Positions 35,659 through 44,686 of a stretch of 64,000 nucleotides of DNA are shown here, in pieces. The notes beneath the pieces were generated by a model. That model was not told where the DNA came from, did no database searches, and saw only the letters and a program-made list of their open reading frames with translations. Origin of the DNA: Flavobacterium difficile (GTDB lineage Bacteria > Bacteroidota > Bacteroidia > Flavobacteriales > Flavobacteriaceae); assembly GCF_011392115.1 (NCBI RefSeq), contig NZ_JAAJBT010000002.1:310001-374000 (forward strand), in the 5' to 3' direction. Position 1 is the first letter of the stretch. Each line of letters opens with the position of its first letter. Both the position numbers and the translations under genes were made by a program.

Positions 35659-36924
35659 TTGTTAGAAATTAAGAAAATAATACAACAACCTTTATTCAAA
35701 ATTACTTCTTTGAATAGCATTCATATTTTATTGAAATTGGTTTTTGGATTGATTACTTCGAAAGCGATTGCAATTTTTGTTGGTCCTAATGGAATGGCTT
35801 ATGTTGGTAATTTCAGAGCTTTTTTAAATGTAATTGAAAATTTCTCTTTACTTGGAATTCAGAATGCAATTGTGAAATATGTCGCAGAATATCAGAACGA
35901 TAAATCGAAATTAAATTCGGTTTTAGCTACTTTTGGCTTACTGCTTTTGTCGTCTTCAATTATAATTAGTTTACTTTTAATTTTTGCAGGACGTTACCTT
36001 ACCACAGAAATTTTTGGAGCGGCAAAATTTCAAATTGTTTTTTATGTTTTAGCATTTGTTTTTCCTTTATATGTGTTTTCAACATTTTGTATTTCAGTGG
36101 TTAACGGATTTCAAGAATATAAAAAAGTAATCTATATTCAAATCATCTCAAGTTCTATAGTTTTATTATTTTCTGTTTTTTTAATCTATCACTATCAAAC
36201 ATTTGGAGCTTTACTTTCTTTACTTTTATCACCTGTTTTTGTTTTTTTTGTAAGTCTTTTTTATCTGAGAAATTGGCTCTCATTATCTGATGTTTTTTCA
36301 ATTTCATTTTTCGATTTTTCAGTTCTTAAAAACTTATCTGAATATGTCTTGATGGCTTGTGTTTCAGGTATAATTGGCTCGTTTATACTGCTGCAAATTC
36401 GTACCGATATTATTGACATTACAGGTTTAAAAAATGCTGGAATTTATGAAGGTTTACAACGTATTTCCTCTTATTATTTATTGTTTGTATCCTCTATAAT
36501 TACAATTTATTTTTACCCAAAATTTGCCGAATCTAACTCGAATACTAAAGAAATTATTTGGAAGTATTTCAAATCCATACTTCCAATTTTTGCGTTTGGA
36601 TTAGTTGTAATATATTTTTTAAGAGTTTTCATCATTAAAGTATTATTTACAGCAGAATTTGAAACCATGGAAACCTTGTTTTTATGGCAACTTGTTGGCG
36701 ATTTATTAAAAGCAACCGCATTAATTTTTGGAACAATTTTAATAGCAAAAAAACAAACGAAAGTTTTCATAGTAACAGAAATAGTATCTTTATCTATTCT
36801 GTATTTTTCTTCAAATTGGCTGTTACTTATTTATGGAATTAACGGAATTGTCATCGCTCATACGATTACTTATTTTTTGTATTTGTTGGTTTTAGGAAGT
36901 TATTTTAGAAAAGAATTAATATGA
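35659..36924 (+). CDS. O-antigen flippase (Wzx-like, MATE/MVF superfamily)
   Basis: 421 residues, starting with TTG directly after the aminotransferase TAA. About twelve helices; the N-terminal FKITSLNSIHILLKLVFGLI and SKAIAIFVGPNGMAYVGNF segments are typical of polysaccharide-export flippases. It would move lipid-linked sugar units across the inner membrane. It overlaps the glycosyltransferase gene by four bases, supporting one operon. Confidence 0.9.
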   Translation: MLEIKKIIQQPLFKITSLNSIHILLKLVFGLITSKAIAIFVGPNGMAYVGNFRAFLNVIENFSLLGIQNAIVKYVAEYQNDKSKLNSVLATFGLLLLSSSIIISLLLIFAGRYLTTEIFGAAKFQIVFYVLAFVFPLYVFSTFCISVVNGFQEYKKVIYIQIISSSIVLLFSVFLIYHYQTFGALLSLLLSPVFVFFVSLFYLRNWLSLSDVFSISFFDFSVLKNLSEYVLMACVSGIIGSFILLQIRTDIIDITGLKNAGIYEGLQRISSYYLLFVSSIITIYFYPKFAESNSNTKEIIWKYFKSILPIFAFGLVVIYFLRVFIIKVLFTAEFETMETLFLWQLVGDLLKATALIFGTILIAKKQTKVFIVTEIVSLSILYFSSNWLLLIYGINGIVIAHTITYFLYLLVLGSYFRKELI

Positions 36925-37634
36925 AAATAGTAATTGTAATTCCGTTTTATAATGAAGTTAATAGAATTGATGTTGAAAGTTATCATAAGATTTTTGCTAA
37001 ATTTTCAACGTATCATTTTTTATTAGTTAACGATGGAAGTTCAGATACCACGTTACAATTTTTAGAAAGATTTAAAGAGAAATTTTCTAATGTGAATGTT
37101 TTGAATTTTACAGTTAATGTAGGAAAAGCAGCAGCCATTCGAAATGGGGTTTTATCAATTTCTGAAGCAGATTTTATTTGTTATTATGATGCCGATTTAG
37201 CCACACCAATGACTGAATTAGAAAAATTAATACAGTTTTCAATTACTAATTCAACCTACAAATTCGTTATGGGTGCAAGAATAAAATTAATTGGAAATGG
37301 CGTAAAAAGATCTTTAAAAAGACATTATTTTGGTAGAATTTTCGCCACAATTGTTAGTCAATTTATTTTAAAAGTGCCTATTTACGACACGCAATGTGGA
37401 GCTAAAGTGATTCAATATCAAATCGCAAAACAAATTTTTGATGCGCCTTTCATTTCAAAATGGTTATTCGATGTAGAAGTATTAAAACGGTTACAGCAGT
37501 TTTATGATTTGAAAGAGGTAGTCAAAGAAATTCCATTAGAAAATTGGGAAGAAATTGGAAATTCAAAAATTAAATTTGGTGATTTTTTACGAATTCCTTT
37601 TCAATTGTTACAAATTTACAGTAAATATGAATAA
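36921..37634 (+). CDS. Family 2 glycosyltransferase (DPM1/GtrB-like)
   Basis: 237 residues. GT-A fold with VIPFYNEVNRID, LLVNDGSSDTT, the metal-binding YYDADLATP (DxD), and DTQCGAKVIQ with the later DVEVLKRL. The absence of C-terminal membrane helices makes it similar to soluble dolichol- or undecaprenyl-phosphate sugar synthases. It likely makes a lipid-phosphate sugar donor for the two GT-C-like proteins encoded next, an inference from gene order. Confidence 0.9.
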   Translation: MKIVIVIPFYNEVNRIDVESYHKIFAKFSTYHFLLVNDGSSDTTLQFLERFKEKFSNVNVLNFTVNVGKAAAIRNGVLSISEADFICYYDADLATPMTELEKLIQFSITNSTYKFVMGARIKLIGNGVKRSLKRHYFGRIFATIVSQFILKVPIYDTQCGAKVIQYQIAKQIFDAPFISKWLFDVEVLKRLQQFYDLKEVVKEIPLENWEEIGNSKIKFGDFLRIPFQLLQIYSKYE

Positions 37635-38907
37635 ACTTTTTCAAAAATATGCTCTTCTAATATTAGTTGTTTTCGGTTTGATATGCAGAATTCTTTTTTT
37701 GTTTTTCAATCAAACGGTTCTTTTGACAAATGATAGTCAGACTTATTTAGATTTAGCTAAAATCATTTCATCCGGTACAATCAGTGGTTATTTTGGCGGT
37801 CGAACTCCAGGTTATCCATTTCTTATTTTTTTATTAGGGAATTCTACTAAATTGGTGGTTGTATTTCAAATGATAATCGGAATTCTTTCAAGTGTTATTT
37901 GGTATAGAATTCTTATTTTTTTTAAATGTAATGCATCAGTTTCTTGTTTAGTTTCTTTGGTTTTCAGTTCTTATCTTCATGTTTTATCCTATGAACATGC
38001 AATTTTAATTGAAAGTATTAATTTGTTTGTTGTAACGTTGTTAATCTATTACATAATCAAAAATAAAATTTTAGAAACGGCATTTTGTTTAACTATATTA
38101 GTGCTGTTGAAACCATTTTATATCTTTCTGCCATTTGTAATTTTTACTTATTTTATTTATAATAATTTCAATTGGAAAGCTATTTTTAAACAGCAACTTG
38201 TAGTTTTAATTTTACCGTTATTTGTCTTTATTTCTTGGTCTTATGTCAACTTTTTAAACACAGGTTTCTTCGTTTCTTCTACTTATTTCGGATTAAACAA
38301 AATTCAGAATTGTGTCAATTTTATTGAAAAAGCTCCGCCCGAATTCGATTGGATAAAAACACCTTATTTACAACAAAGAGCTTTACATTCCGAAAATGGA
38401 TTGGGAAATCCTATGTGTATTTGGTTTGCTGTTGATAATGGTGATTTTGAATATAAAAAAATGACCTTTCCACAACTTTCTTATGAGTTCGGAAAATGTG
38501 CAGACGCCACCATAAAAAATAATATTGGATTGTATTTTAAACAAGTAATTTTCCTTTCTTTTAAAGAGTTTTGGAATGTAGAAATGGTAAGTGTAAATTC
38601 AGTAGAAAGTTCCTATTTTCTTAAAAATATATGGAAATTTCAAAGTGTTTTTTTACGAATTTTTAAAACCTTATTTTTGTTAATCATTCCAATCTATATT
38701 TTCAGGTTTATAAAAAACAGACTTTTTAGCATAGAATTGTTACTTGTCTTGCTTGTGCTTGCCACTGCAATTTTACAGGCTTTAGTCGTTTACGGTTCAA
38801 ATGGAAGATACAGTTTTCCTTTTGAATTTATTATGATTACCATCGTTTTACTAGTTATAAAAAACAATTTTTTTCCCACAAAAGATGAAACAACATTTAT
38901 TAAATAA
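37627..38907 (+). CDS. GT-C-like polytopic membrane glycosyltransferase, first paralogue
   Basis: 426 residues from the ATG at 37627, which overlaps the previous gene by eight bases; an upstream in-frame start at 37555 would lie deep inside that gene. About ten helices. The first large loop has TNDSQTYLDLAK and GGRTPGYPFLIFLL, the pattern of GT-C/PMT/ArnT-type transferases with an acidic catalytic residue. Later YFGLNKIQNCVNFIEKAPPE and VVYGSNGRYSFPFEFIMI are shared with the next gene. It probably uses a lipid-phosphate sugar from the upstream GT2 product. Confidence 0.75.
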   Translation: MNKLFQKYALLILVVFGLICRILFLFFNQTVLLTNDSQTYLDLAKIISSGTISGYFGGRTPGYPFLIFLLGNSTKLVVVFQMIIGILSSVIWYRILIFFKCNASVSCLVSLVFSSYLHVLSYEHAILIESINLFVVTLLIYYIIKNKILETAFCLTILVLLKPFYIFLPFVIFTYFIYNNFNWKAIFKQQLVVLILPLFVFISWSYVNFLNTGFFVSSTYFGLNKIQNCVNFIEKAPPEFDWIKTPYLQQRALHSENGLGNPMCIWFAVDNGDFEYKKMTFPQLSYEFGKCADATIKNNIGLYFKQVIFLSFKEFWNVEMVSVNSVESSYFLKNIWKFQSVFLRIFKTLFLLIIPIYIFRFIKNRLFSIELLLVLLVLATAILQALVVYGSNGRYSFPFEFIMITIVLLVIKNNFFPTKDETTFIK

Positions 38908-40201
38908 CAAATACCTATACGGATTAATTTTAGGGCTTTTTATAGCGAAATTAACTTTCTTTCTAGGGTATAATAATTTTTCTGAAGCACCAGACAGTTG
39001 GGCTTTTAATCAATTTGTAGACCAGTTAACAGCACACAATTTTGATTCTTATGTGGGTGAAAGAACTCCAGGCTATCCTTACATAATATATTTGTTACAT
39101 CATGATAAAATTTTAGTAGTTTTAGTGCAAATGTTAATGGGAATTGTAACCGCTGTATTTTGGTTTAAAACCTTGCTGAAACTTCATTTTTCAGAAAAAA
39201 TGGCCTTTTATGTCTCGTTGTTTTCCTCGTTATATTTACAAAATTTTTTCTATGAAACATTTATTTTAGCTGAAACATTTATGCTTTTATTAAATTCAAT
39301 GGTGTTTTATTTTTTACTAAATAATTATTTTGAAAAAAAGCAGATTCTGATTGAAATCATTTTGAGTATTTTGATTGCGATTTTAATTTTAGTTAAACCA
39401 TTTTTTATTTTTTATCCTTTTTTAATATTTGCCTTATACCTAATTAAAAATTTCTCATTTAAGAAGTTACTCTCTGTAAAGCTCATCCTTTTTGTTTTAC
39501 CTATGTATGCTTATTTTAGCTGGTGTAGTTTTGTAGAAGAAAAAATAGGATATTTTCAGCCGACAGCTTATTTCGGATTAAATTTAGCTCAAAACTGCTT
39601 GTTTTTTGCAGAAAAAGGTCCAAAAGAGTTTGATTATATCATACAACCCTATGTAAAATATAGGGAGGAAATGTTGCAAAATGGGGAAGATGCTTCTATG
39701 GCTATTTGGAAAGTTTGGGGCAATCAACACTTGGCGCCGCAATATACTAGGTTTTCAGATGTTACGAACCAATTTGGTAAATTTGCCAAAGCTACAATTT
39801 CTTCAAATGTTTCCGATTATTGTTATTTTACGTTAACAAATTCTTGGTTTGATTTTTGGAAAGTTTATGATATGAAACCCTTAATGAAATTTCAAGATAC
39901 TTTTTTTGATAGATTGGTTTCGGGTGTTAACACTATTCAAATGTTGCTTGTTTTACTTTTAAAATTTTCCTTTTTACTGTTGAGCTTTTACTATTTGTAT
40001 GATTTGTTTAAGTCTAGAAAAATTAATTCGGTGATGGTACTTTTAGCTTTTATTCATGCTGCTGCTATTTTGCAAGCTGCTGTAACTTATGGTACGAATG
40101 CAAAATATGCTTATCCTTATGAATTTTTTATGCTAGTTGTGATTTTATTATTTTTGAAAGAGAAATTCAATTGGTTTCCCAAACAGCAACATATTTCTTA
40201 G
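38885..40201 (+). CDS. GT-C-like polytopic membrane glycosyltransferase, second paralogue
   Basis: 438 residues, a tandem paralogue of the preceding protein: APDSWAFNQFVDQL corresponds to NDSQTYLDLAK, GERTPGYPYIIYLL to GGRTPGYPFLIFLL, YFGLNLAQNCLFFAEKGPKE to YFGLNKIQNCVNFIEKAPPE, and VTYGTNAKYAYPYEFFML to VVYGSNGRYSFPFEFIMI. It overlaps its paralogue by 23 bases and its 3' end overlaps the convergent GT4 gene by 35 bases. Catalysis and substrate are inferred from fold and cluster only. Confidence 0.75.
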   Translation: MKQHLLNNKYLYGLILGLFIAKLTFFLGYNNFSEAPDSWAFNQFVDQLTAHNFDSYVGERTPGYPYIIYLLHHDKILVVLVQMLMGIVTAVFWFKTLLKLHFSEKMAFYVSLFSSLYLQNFFYETFILAETFMLLLNSMVFYFLLNNYFEKKQILIEIILSILIAILILVKPFFIFYPFLIFALYLIKNFSFKKLLSVKLILFVLPMYAYFSWCSFVEEKIGYFQPTAYFGLNLAQNCLFFAEKGPKEFDYIIQPYVKYREEMLQNGEDASMAIWKVWGNQHLAPQYTRFSDVTNQFGKFAKATISSNVSDYCYFTLTNSWFDFWKVYDMKPLMKFQDTFFDRLVSGVNTIQMLLVLLLKFSFLLLSFYYLYDLFKSRKINSVMVLLAFIHAAAILQAAVTYGTNAKYAYPYEFFMLVVILLFLKEKFNWFPKQQHIS

Positions 40202-41312
40202 CTTGTTCAATATAATGATGTTCTTTTCTAACAAATTGAATGGCATTTTTCCCTATTCGTTCCATTTCTTTCGGATTTTCTATTAAATAAGATAGTTTTT
40301 CTACTAAGTAATTTACATCAGCTAATGCATTTATCGCTACTTCATCTTCATGTAAATGATAGTGATTTAAAAATTCTGTTTCAGCACCAGTAAATACAAC
40401 TTTTCCTTTCGCCATTGCTTCTAGCGCGTTAAATCCTTGATCATAACCGTACACCTGATCTAGCAAAATATGTGCTTTTTCAAAATGTTTTTGATAATCG
40501 GAATAAGGAATGTCTTTTGTGATTATAATTTCAATTTTCTCAGAATATTTTTCTTGAATTATTTCTAAAGCTTTTTCAAAGTATGAAATTCCTTTTTTGT
40601 AAGAATTACCAGTATTTATGCCAAGAAATATAATTATTCGGTTAGAAATTATATTTTCTATTGGTACGATTTTATCTGTATTAATAGGATTTGCAAGGAT
40701 ACCCAAATACTTTTTGTTTTCAATTAATGGCGCCACATAATCTATATCAGACGCAATAACTCCTCGAATATTTTCATACAAATAGGTATGAATTTTTTGG
40801 TGAGGTGGAGCTATAAAATCGAAAAAATAATCAAATTGCTTTTGGGCTTCTGGAATGTTTTCAAAATAAGCATTCATTACAGAATATCTTTCTTTTTTTT
40901 GAAGCAAGTGTGTAACTGTCATAAAATCTATGCCACAACACAATAAGAAGACTTTTTGGTTTTGTTTAAAAATACGTTTAAGTAAGAACAACTCTAATTT
41001 TGAAACGGTTTGAATTGGACTTTCATTTATCAATTGCACAACGTCAAAATTCTTTAGTTTTTTTGAAACCATCCAAAAGCGTATGCCATGTTCTAACAAA
41101 GCCAAATCATATTTGAAAATTCGAAACCAAATTTGTCTTGGAATATTTCCCAATTTCGATTTGAAGAAGCGGGCACGAATACTAATATCTGCAGGGAAAT
41201 TTTTAAATCCATCGCCATTATTCACCGTTACAACTTCATGTCCTAAAGCCAAAAGTCCTTCTTTTAACGAATTGTGTAACCGACTAAATTCTCCTACAAG
41301 TAGTATTCTCAT
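40167..41312 (-). CDS. Family 4/1-type glycosyltransferase
   Basis: 381 residues. GT-B fold with the N-terminal MRILLVGEFSRLHNSL and LLALGHEVVTVNNGDG, and the C-terminal donor site IIFLGINTGNSYKKG, HILLDQVYGYDQGFNALEAM and AKGKVVFTGAETE. It is on the minus strand, opposite the cluster, and its last 35 bases overlap the end of the second GT-C-like gene. A perfect -7 box at 41330-41337 gives it its own promoter. Confidence 0.85.
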   Translation of the reverse strand: MRILLVGEFSRLHNSLKEGLLALGHEVVTVNNGDGFKNFPADISIRARFFKSKLGNIPRQIWFRIFKYDLALLEHGIRFWMVSKKLKNFDVVQLINESPIQTVSKLELFLLKRIFKQNQKVFLLCCGIDFMTVTHLLQKKERYSVMNAYFENIPEAQKQFDYFFDFIAPPHQKIHTYLYENIRGVIASDIDYVAPLIENKKYLGILANPINTDKIVPIENIISNRIIIFLGINTGNSYKKGISYFEKALEIIQEKYSEKIEIIITKDIPYSDYQKHFEKAHILLDQVYGYDQGFNALEAMAKGKVVFTGAETEFLNHYHLHEDEVAINALADVNYLVEKLSYLIENPKEMERIGKNAIQFVRKEHHYIEQAKKYVAVWETN

Positions 41313-41329
41313 TGTTAGTTTTTATATTT

Positions 41330-41337
41330 CAAATATA
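41330..41337 (-). promoter_or_regulatory. -7 box (TAnnTTTG) of the GT-B glycosyltransferase gene
   Basis: Minus strand TATATTTG, a perfect match, 18 bases before the ATG. Confidence 0.5.
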
Positions 41338-41343
41338 AAGAAA

Positions 41344-41376
41344 AAAACCTATAAGTTTCGTTGCTTATAGGTTTTT
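41344..41376 (-). terminator. Terminator of lon
   Basis: AAAACCTATAAG and CTTATAGGTTTT pair around an eight-base loop, with T-rich flanks on both strands. It lies 21 bases after the lon stop and upstream of the next gene's promoter. Confidence 0.85.
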
Positions 41377-41396
41377 GAAATGTTAAGTGATTGCTA

Positions 41397-43859
41397 TTAC
41401 TTTTTAATATCAAAGGTAATAGCATTTTTCACTTTTTCTTTTAAAATGGCAATATCAATTACTTCTTTCATTGTATCTACATAATGAAACGTTAAGCCAG
41501 TTAAATAATCGGCATTAATTTCTTCAATATCGCGTTTGTTTTCTTTACACAAAATAATTTCTTTTATGTTGGCACGTTTAGCTGCTAATATTTTTTCTTT
41601 AATTCCGCCAACAGGTAGTACTTTTCCACGTAAAGTAATTTCTCCAGTCATGGCAATGTTTTTCTTAATTCTACTTTGCGTAAAACTTGAAACCATTGAA
41701 GTTAACATCGCAATTCCTGCACTCGGACCATCTTTTGGAGTAGCACCTTCTGGCACGTGAATATGAATGTTATATTGATTTAAAATTTCTGGTTCAATAT
41801 TCAATTGTTTGGAATTGGCTTTGATGTATTCTAGAGCGATGGTTACTGATTCTTTCATAACCGTTCCTAAATTACCGGTCATAGTCATCGCGCCTTTTCC
41901 TTTTGAAACTAAAGATTCAATAAACAAAATATCACCCCCCACTGAGGTCCAAGCCAATCCGGTAACTACACCAGCGGTATCGTTATTTTCATATTTGTCA
42001 CGTTCCATTCTTGGTGATTTTAGCACTTCAAGAATATCTGCATCAGTAACTTTTTTATTGTATTCTTCTTCCATTGCCACAGATTTTGCAGCATGACGTA
42101 CCATTTGAGCAATTTTTTTGTCTAAACCACGAACTCCAGATTCACGAGTATAACCGGTTACAATTTTTTCTAATTGTTTTTTACCAATTTGTAAATCTTT
42201 TGTCGTTAATCCGTGTTCTTTTAATTGCTTTGGTAATAAAAAGTTTTTGGCAATTTCAATTTTTTCTTCAATGGTATAACCCGACATGTTTATAATTTCC
42301 ATTCTATCTCGTAAAGCGGGTTGAATGGTTGATAAACTGTTAGACGTGGCGATAAACATTACTTTTGAAAGGTCGTAACCAAGTTCTAAGAAATTATCAT
42401 GAAAATCGCTATTTTGTTCTGGATCTAATACTTCTAATAGGGCAGAAGACGGGTCGCCATTATGACTTGAAGATAATTTATCAATTTCGTCTAAAACAAA
42501 AACTGGATTGGATGTTTTTGCTTTTTTAATCGATTGAATTATTCTACCAGGCATTGCACCAATATAGGTTTTACGGTGTCCGCGAATTTCGGCTTCATCA
42601 CGTAAACCACCTAATGAAATACGCACGTATTCTCTTCCTAAAGCTTCTGCAACCGATTTTCCAATGGAAGTTTTACCTACACCTGGAGGCCCGTATAAAC
42701 ATAAAATAGGCGATTTCATATCATTTCTTAATTTCAAAACGGCCAAATGTTCAATGATGCGTTTTTTCACATCATCTAAGCCAAAATGGTCACGATCTAA
42801 AATCTGTTGTGCTTTTTTAAGATCGAATTTATCTTCAGAAAATTCATTCCAAGGCAATTCTAAAAACAAATCTAAATAGTTACGTTGAATTCCAAAATCT
42901 GGAGAATTCGGATTCGTTCTTTGTAGTTTATAAATTTCTTTTTCGAAATGTTCTGCTGTTTTAGCATTCCATTTTTTTGCCTTTCCTTTGTTGCGCATTT
43001 CTTCTATTTCTGCATCGTGTGAAACGCCACCCAATTCTTCTTGGATGGTTTTCATTTGTTGTTGCAAGAAATATTCACGTTGTTGTTGGTCTAAATCGAA
43101 ACGAACTTTAGATTGAATATCGTTTTTCAACTCCAATTTCTGAAGTTCTAAATTCATGAAGCGTAACGTTTCTAAAGCGCGTTGTTTTAAATCGACTATA
43201 GAAAGCAAGTTTTGTTTGTCGTTCACATTTAAATTCATGTTAGACGACACAAAATTGATTAAAAACGGATTGCTTTCAATGTTTTTTATGGCGAAAGTAG
43301 CTTCAGAAGGAATATTCGGACTTTCCTTTATAATTTCAATCGACATTTCTTTAATCGACTCAATTATTGTAGCAAATTCTTCATCATTTTTCTTTGGACG
43401 AATTTCATTTACTTCTTTAATTTTTGCTTTAAAGTAAGGTTCAGTTTGTGTGAATTCTTCTATTTCGAAACGTTTTTTTCCCTGTAAGATTATGGTTGTA
43501 TTTCCATCAGGCATTTTTAGCACACGCATAATTCGGGCTACTGTTCCTACATGATGAATTTGTTCTGAAGTTGGATCTTCATCTTCTTCATTTTTCTGCG
43601 CAACAACTCCAATAATTTTACCAGCGGCATTGGCATCATTAATTAATTTTATCGATTTATCTCTTCCAGCTGTAATTGGAATTACAACACCTGGAAACAA
43701 TACCGTATTTCTTAATGGTAAAATAGGTAAATCTGTAGGTAATTCTTCATTGTTCATTTCTTCCTCATCTTCTGGAGTCATTAATGGAATTAATTCTGCT
43801 TCTGAGTCTATTTCTTGAAGCGACAAATTGTCAATCGCAAGTATTTTATGGTTTGGCAT
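41397..43859 (-). CDS. lon: ATP-dependent Lon protease
   Basis: 820 residues. The LON substrate-binding domain lies at about 45-240 (LPILPLRNTVLFPGVVIPI), then a coiled coil, the AAA+ module with Walker A GPPGVGKT at 390-397 and Walker B VFVLDEIDKL at about 453-462, sensor FIATSNSL and the protease domain with Ser713 in KDGPSAGIAML and Lys756 in VGGIKEKILAAKR. Cytosolic quality-control protease. Lon in other bacteria is heat-shock regulated; no such site was identified here. Single-gene unit closed by a strong hairpin. Confidence 0.97.
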   Translation of the reverse strand: MPNHKILAIDNLSLQEIDSEAELIPLMTPEDEEEMNNEELPTDLPILPLRNTVLFPGVVIPITAGRDKSIKLINDANAAGKIIGVVAQKNEEDEDPTSEQIHHVGTVARIMRVLKMPDGNTTIILQGKKRFEIEEFTQTEPYFKAKIKEVNEIRPKKNDEEFATIIESIKEMSIEIIKESPNIPSEATFAIKNIESNPFLINFVSSNMNLNVNDKQNLLSIVDLKQRALETLRFMNLELQKLELKNDIQSKVRFDLDQQQREYFLQQQMKTIQEELGGVSHDAEIEEMRNKGKAKKWNAKTAEHFEKEIYKLQRTNPNSPDFGIQRNYLDLFLELPWNEFSEDKFDLKKAQQILDRDHFGLDDVKKRIIEHLAVLKLRNDMKSPILCLYGPPGVGKTSIGKSVAEALGREYVRISLGGLRDEAEIRGHRKTYIGAMPGRIIQSIKKAKTSNPVFVLDEIDKLSSSHNGDPSSALLEVLDPEQNSDFHDNFLELGYDLSKVMFIATSNSLSTIQPALRDRMEIINMSGYTIEEKIEIAKNFLLPKQLKEHGLTTKDLQIGKKQLEKIVTGYTRESGVRGLDKKIAQMVRHAAKSVAMEEEYNKKVTDADILEVLKSPRMERDKYENNDTAGVVTGLAWTSVGGDILFIESLVSKGKGAMTMTGNLGTVMKESVTIALEYIKANSKQLNIEPEILNQYNIHIHVPEGATPKDGPSAGIAMLTSMVSSFTQSRIKKNIAMTGEITLRGKVLPVGGIKEKILAAKRANIKEIILCKENKRDIEEINADYLTGLTFHYVDTMKEVIDIAILKEKVKNAITFDIKK

Positions 43860-43996
43860 AGCTATTTATAAGTCATTTTGTCATTAAAAAAGGATTGTAA
43901 ATTTACAAATAATAATTGTGAATTGATGTAATTATCAATAAATACTAGGATTGAAGTGTAATTTACAAGTATAGTAGTCAAGATTTATGCCATAAA

Positions 43997-44034
43997 AAAA
44001 TCCCGTTTAGTTTTTTGGAACTAAACGGGATTTT
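43997..44034 (-). terminator. Terminator of the DUF6252 lipoprotein gene
   Basis: A 16-base perfect stem, AAAATCCCGTTTAGTT with AACTAAACGGGATTTT, around a six-base loop and T-rich on both sides. Likely bidirectional. Confidence 0.9.
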
Positions 44035-44051
44035 GTGATTTTTTTTGATTG

Positions 44052-44654
44052 TTATTCTATTGTATATGGAAAATTTGTAAGTGTTCCTTCAGTCAAAGAT
44101 TTTGAACCAATCACATTCCCATTATCGTCTAATAAATATACAGTTGTTTGGAATGTGCCGTTTAATAATTGTTGCGTTGCATTGTTATTTAAATTGACAG
44201 AGCCAGTAGTTGAAAATGGATCAGCAGCATTTACAGAAACATATAATTGTATTTGGTCATCAGGTAAATTTCCGTTCGGAGAATATGCAATTGTTGCAAT
44301 GTTATTTGAAGTTGTTGAAAATCCAGTTATTAAATTAAATGTAGTAGTATAATAAAATTGAATTGAAACAAATTTACCAGAATCTGATGCCCCCAAAATT
44401 GTATAAGAAGGAAAGGGTTGTAGGTTAACACTATTTGGCATTACTTTTAGGCCTGCAATATTAGCTGGTGTAAACCATTCACCATCAATTTTTACTTTGA
44501 AATTACCATTGTTCGGAACTCCTCCATCGATGATTCCTCCACCAGTATTAGTATTGTTTAATAAAGTTTGGTCTAAAGGTTCATTTTCGCAAGAAACAAA
44601 AGTTAATGATGCAAGGATTACAAAAATGGATAGTAAATTTTTGATTTTTTTCAT
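44052..44654 (-). CDS. DUF6252-type lipoprotein
   Basis: 200 residues from the ATG at 44654. A start at 44678 would lie over the promoter box. The lipobox is VSCEN after MKKIKNLLSIFVILASLTF, so Cys is lipidated and the protein is anchored at the membrane. The mature part (FKVKIDGEWFTPANIAGLKV, YTILGASDSGKFVSIQFYY, LNNNATQQLLNGTF) is beta-rich and fits DUF6252. Function unknown. A perfect -7 box is at 44676-44683. Confidence 0.82.
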   Translation of the reverse strand: MKKIKNLLSIFVILASLTFVSCENEPLDQTLLNNTNTGGGIIDGGVPNNGNFKVKIDGEWFTPANIAGLKVMPNSVNLQPFPSYTILGASDSGKFVSIQFYYTTTFNLITGFSTTSNNIATIAYSPNGNLPDDQIQLYVSVNAADPFSTTGSVNLNNNATQQLLNGTFQTTVYLLDDNGNVIGSKSLTEGTLTNFPYTIE

Positions 44655-44675
44655 TGTGTTAGTTTTAATTTTTTT

Positions 44676-44683
44676 CAAATATA
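44676..44683 (-). promoter_or_regulatory. -7 box (TAnnTTTG) of the DUF6252 lipoprotein gene
   Basis: Minus strand TATATTTG, 22 bases upstream of the chosen ATG at 44654. Confidence 0.5.
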
Positions 44684-44686
44684 AAA

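Noticed and set aside
37555..37626. Upstream start of the first GT-C-like gene
   Set aside because: It would overlap the GT2 gene by 80 bases, and the peptide MEIQKLNLVIFYEF is an out-of-frame reading of that gene.
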